Assembly (NCBI GenBank): GCA_038199035.1
Contig: JBBPZM010000027.1
Coordinates: 1-9,290, forward strand
DNA: 9,290 bases
DNA from: DATAEY01 sp038199035
GTDB lineage: Bacteria; Actinomycetota; Thermoleophilia; Solirubrobacterales; Solirubrobacteraceae
Direction of reading: 5' to 3'
Shown here: piece after piece, positions 7,390-9,290 of the stretch
How the letters are laid out: every line of letters starts with the position of its first letter
Numbering within the stretch: position 1 is the stretch's first letter
Translations under genes and position numbers: made by a program
Notes under the pieces: model-generated
Databases searched by the model: none
What the model saw: the letters and a program-made list of their open reading frames with translations, nothing else
What the model was told of the DNA's origin: nothing

Positions 7390-7845
7390 GTGAGCGTCCT
7401 CGAGTCCGGCACGCCCACCCCGCAGTTCACCCTGCGCCGCGAGGGCGGTGAGGCCGTCGGGCCGCAGGACCTGCGCGGCGCCACCAGCGTCCTGGTCTTC
7501 TACCCGTTCGCCTTCAGCCCGGTCTGCACCGACCAGTTCAACCTCTACGAGGAGGTCCTCGACGAGCTCGCGCAGCGCGGCGCCATCCTCTACGGCGTCT
7601 CCTGCGACTCGACTTGGACCCAGAAGGCGTTCAAGGACCAGCTGGGAGTCTCGATCGAGCAGCTGTCCGACTGGGAGCCCAAGGGCGAGACCTGCCGCGC
7701 CTTCGGGGTCTACCACGACGGGGGCTTCCCCCAGCGAGCCTTGGTCATCCTCGATCCCGAGGGCGTCGTCAAGTGGAGCTACCAGGCGCCCAGCCCCGGC
7801 GACCTTCCCGGCGCCAACCTGATCTTCGACGGGCTTGACGCCTGA
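7390..7845 (+). CDS. Peroxiredoxin, AhpE-like
   Basis: This 151-residue thioredoxin-fold peroxidase reduces hydrogen peroxide, organic peroxides or peroxynitrite. The peroxidatic cysteine is C46 in PFAFSPVCTDQF, which fits the P-x3-S/T-x2-C active-site pattern, and the conserved active-site arginine is probably R116 in FPQRALVILDPEG. Two other cysteines, C72 and C102, could serve as resolving residues, so a one-cysteine or atypical two-cysteine mechanism is open. Length and the active-site sequence resemble mycobacterial AhpE. The GTG start is preceded by GGGGA at 7378-7382. There is no signal peptide, so it is cytosolic. It overlaps the next gene by 11 bases. Confidence 0.9.
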   Translation: MSVLESGTPTPQFTLRREGGEAVGPQDLRGATSVLVFYPFAFSPVCTDQFNLYEEVLDELAQRGAILYGVSCDSTWTQKAFKDQLGVSIEQLSDWEPKGETCRAFGVYHDGGFPQRALVILDPEGVVKWSYQAPSPGDLPGANLIFDGLDA

Positions 7846-8344
7846 GGTCCGCCCGGCCACGTCGGCTGACGCCCCGGCGCTGGCCGCGATCTACGGGGAG
7901 GGGATAGAGGAGCGCCAGGCGACCTTCCGCACCACGCCGCCGCCGCTCGAGGAGATGGTCCAGCTCATCGCCCGCGAGCGCTTTCCGGTGCTCGTCGCAC
8001 AGGACGACGAGGGGGTGGCCGGCTTCGTCTCGGTCGTCGCTCACGCCACGCCGCGCTTCTACGGCGGTGTGGGCGAGTACGGGCTCTACGTGGCGCGCCG
8101 CGCGCGGCGGTCGGGTGTCGGCGCTGCGCTGCTGGAGGCGGCGTGCGACCAGGCGCAGCGCCTCGGCTACTGGAAGCTCGTGGGCAAGCTCTTCACCACC
8201 AACGAGGCCAGCATCGCGCTCGCCCGCCGCTGCGGGTTTCGCGAGGTCGGGGTTCACCTGCGCCACGGCCGCCTCGAGGGCCAGTGGCGCGACGTCCTGC
8301 TCATCGAGCGTCTGCTGGGCGAGGCGGCGCGGGAGGGTCGCTGA
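7835..8344 (+). CDS. GNAT N-acetyltransferase, phosphinothricin/ArsN1-like
   Basis: This 169-residue GNAT-fold enzyme transfers acetyl from acetyl-CoA to an amine. The N-terminus (IYGEGIEERQATF), the segment ERFPVLVAQDDEGVAGFVSV, the acetyl-CoA loop RRSGVGAALLEAA and the C-terminal block GFREVGVHLRHGRLEGQWRDVLLIERLL match the phosphinothricin-acetyltransferase/ArsN1 branch. Members acetylate phosphinothricin, arsinothricin or methionine sulfoximine-like amino acids, but many are uncharacterised and the true substrate here is unknown. The TTG start at 7835 lies inside the peroxiredoxin gene and gives the family's usual start (PEVRPATSADAPALAAIY). The next gene begins two bases after the stop, so the three accessory genes form one coupled unit. 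Confidence 0.88.
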   Translation: MTPEVRPATSADAPALAAIYGEGIEERQATFRTTPPPLEEMVQLIARERFPVLVAQDDEGVAGFVSVVAHATPRFYGGVGEYGLYVARRARRSGVGAALLEAACDQAQRLGYWKLVGKLFTTNEASIALARRCGFREVGVHLRHGRLEGQWRDVLLIERLLGEAAREGR

Positions 8345-8346
8345 CC

Positions 8347-8886
8347 GTGCCCGACCTGCGCAGCGCCCCGCCGCCACCGGTCGGGCCCGCCGACCACGTG
8401 CGCGGGCCGGACGGGGCACCGGTCCTGCTCGAGTACGCCGACTTCGAGTGCCACTTCTGCCGGTTGGCTCACGCTCGGCTCGAGCCGCTGGCGCTGCGCC
8501 GGGTCTTCCGCCACTTCCCGGTGCGCTCCAAGCACCCGCGCTCCTGGGCCGCGGCCTGCGCGGCCGAGGCGGCGGCGCTCCAGGGGCGCTTCTGGGAGAT
8601 GCACGACTCGCTCTTCGGCGACCAGGGCCGCCTGGAGGACCCGCACCTGTGGCGCCGCGCGCAGGAGCTCGGGCTCGACCTCGACCGCTTCGACGCCGAC
8701 CGGCGCAGCGAGGGCGTCGTCGCTCGGGTCAGGGCCGACTTCGCCAGCGGCGTGCGAGCCGGAGTGGCGACCACCCCCACGCTCTTCTTCGAAGGCCACG
8801 CCCACCAGGGAATACCGGCCCCCAGGCTGATCGACCGGCTCGCGGCGGTGGCGGCCGACGCTTCGGCGTGCCCGCCGGGGGGCTGA
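8347..8886 (+). CDS. DsbA-like thiol-disulfide protein, cytoplasmic
   Basis: This 179-residue thioredoxin-fold protein of the DsbA type has a CHFC redox motif at residues 35-38 in EYADFECHFCRLAH, an inserted helical domain (WAAACAAEAAALQGRFWEMHDSLFGDQG) and the cis-proline loop TTPTLFF with P144. These are the working parts of a disulfide oxidoreductase or isomerase, or of the thioredoxin-like domain found next to some NhaA antiporters. No signal peptide or membrane segment precedes the fold, so it should act in the cytosol, unlike exported DsbA. GTG at 8347 has GGGAGGG at 8331-8337 nine bases upstream. Two genes upstream is a peroxiredoxin; the DsbA-like protein might be its thiol partner, which is inference from linkage only. 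Confidence 0.88.
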   Translation: MPDLRSAPPPPVGPADHVRGPDGAPVLLEYADFECHFCRLAHARLEPLALRRVFRHFPVRSKHPRSWAAACAAEAAALQGRFWEMHDSLFGDQGRLEDPHLWRRAQELGLDLDRFDADRRSEGVVARVRADFASGVRAGVATTPTLFFEGHAHQGIPAPRLIDRLAAVAADASACPPGG

Positions 8887-8887
8887 T

Positions 8888-8907
8888 GGGCGCCCGCCAT
8901 GGCGCCC
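8888..8907 (+). terminator. GC hairpin after the DsbA-like gene, possible terminator
   Basis: GGGCGCC at 8888-8894 pairs with GGCGCCC at 8901-8907 around a six-base loop, one base after the stop codon. No T tract follows, so it may be a non-classical terminator or an RNA-stability element. Its position just before a -10-like hexamer supports a transcript boundary here. Confidence 0.4.
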
Positions 8908-8909
8908 GC

Positions 8910-8915
8910 TAGCAT
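8910..8915 (+). promoter_or_regulatory. Possible -10 element for pnp
   Basis: TAGCAT fits the TAnnnT -10 pattern and lies 69 bases before the pnp ATG. No recognisable -35 lies 16-18 bases upstream; that region is the hairpin. If used, it gives a leader of about 60 bases. Confidence 0.3.
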
Positions 8916-8949
8916 GGACGGCGAACCTACCGAAGCGACAGACGCTTGG

Positions 8950-8971
8950 GCCCGCCGATCGAGACGCGGGC
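8950..8971 (+). promoter_or_regulatory. Stem-loop directly before the pnp ribosome-binding site
   Basis: GCCCGC at 8950-8955 pairs with GCGGGC at 8966-8971 around a ten-base loop, and the AGGAAAGGA Shine-Dalgarno begins at the next base (8972). In enterobacteria a pnp leader stem-loop is processed by RNase III and then mediates PNPase autoregulation; this one is much smaller and any similar role is inference. Confidence 0.4.
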
Positions 8972-8984
8972 AGGAAAGGAACAG

Positions 8985-9290
8985 ATGGCAGAAGTGACAC
9001 GGGTCTCCGTGGAGATCGCCGGTACGGAGATCTCGTTCGAGACCGGCCGCATGGCCAAGCAGGCCTCCGGCGCGGTGGTCGTCCGAGCGGGCGACACGGT
9101 GGTCCTCGGCACCGCCACCGCCGGCAACCTCAGGGACGTCGACTTCCTCCCCCTCACCGTCGACGTCGAGGAGCGCATGTACGCCGCGGGCAAGATCCCC
9201 GGCTCGTTCTTCAAGCGCGAGGGTCGCGCCGGGGAGAAGGGAACGCTGACCGCGCGCATGATCGATCGCCCGCTGCGGCCGCTGTTTCCC
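8985..9290 (+). CDS. pnp: Polyribonucleotide nucleotidyltransferase (PNPase), N-terminal part
   Basis: PNPase degrades RNA 3' to 5' by phosphorolysis and can add heteropolymeric tails. The 102 residues in the window are the start of the first RNase PH domain: MAEVTRVSVEIAGTEISFETG, then ASGAVVVRAGDTVVLGTAT, then MYAAGKIPGSFFKREGRAGEKGTLTARMIDRPLRPLFP, the last being a strongly conserved block. The frame is open to the window end, so the gene is cut by the window and not broken. The start is well supported by AGGAAAGGA at 8972-8980, four bases before the ATG, the best ribosome-binding site in the window. It is the first core gene here with a leader of its own. Confidence 0.97.
   Translation, partial: MAEVTRVSVEIAGTEISFETGRMAKQASGAVVVRAGDTVVLGTATAGNLRDVDFLPLTVDVEERMYAAGKIPGSFFKREGRAGEKGTLTARMIDRPLRPLFP

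Overview
The window is a GC-rich stretch in which every gene reads on the + strand with very short or overlapping junctions. It carries the conserved nusA–ylxR–infB–ylxP–rbfA–nrnA–truB–ribF–rpsO–(pnp) translation and RNA-metabolism cluster. Gene content, GC-rich codon use, GTG/TTG starts and a compact RibF N-terminus suggest an actinobacterium. The deep-branching Thermoleophilia/Solirubrobacterales are my best guess; this is an inference from memory of the families and was not tested by any search.

Layout: 1-233, acidic Ala/Pro/Glu-rich C-terminal tail, probably of NusA; 230-523, YlxR/RnpM with an apparent CTG start; 536-2899, initiation factor IF-2; 2896-3213, YlxP (DUF503); 3238-3582, ribosome-binding factor RbfA; 3579-4595, DHH/DHHA1 phosphoesterase of the NrnA type. 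A two-gene AbrB-type antitoxin / PIN-toxin module (4628-5255) then interrupts the cluster. It is followed by a 119-nt structured spacer and truB (5375-6193), ribF (6193-7104) and rpsO (7101-7370). Three accessory genes separate rpsO from pnp, which often sit side by side: an AhpE-like peroxiredoxin, a GNAT acetyltransferase and a cytoplasmic DsbA-like thiol protein. pnp starts at 8985 and runs off the window end.

The core genes work together. NusA acts in transcription, IF-2 in initiation, RbfA in 30S maturation, TruB in tRNA Psi55 formation and S15 in 30S assembly. NrnA and PNPase degrade RNA, YlxR may modulate RNase P, and RibF makes FMN and FAD. Several junctions have the form NTGA (CTGA, TTGA, GTGA, ATGA) or TGATG, which suggests translational coupling throughout.

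The most unusual part is the spacer between the toxin gene and truB, plus the first codons of truB (5256-5399). In order it holds a GG-repeat block that could form a two-tetrad G-quadruplex, a 14-bp perfect inverted repeat enclosing most of a 14-codon open frame, and a perfect 12-bp hairpin that buries the truB ATG. This looks like a candidate cis-regulatory leader. There is no gene-free stretch above 300 bases, and I saw no tRNA, rRNA, CRISPR array or insertion sequence.
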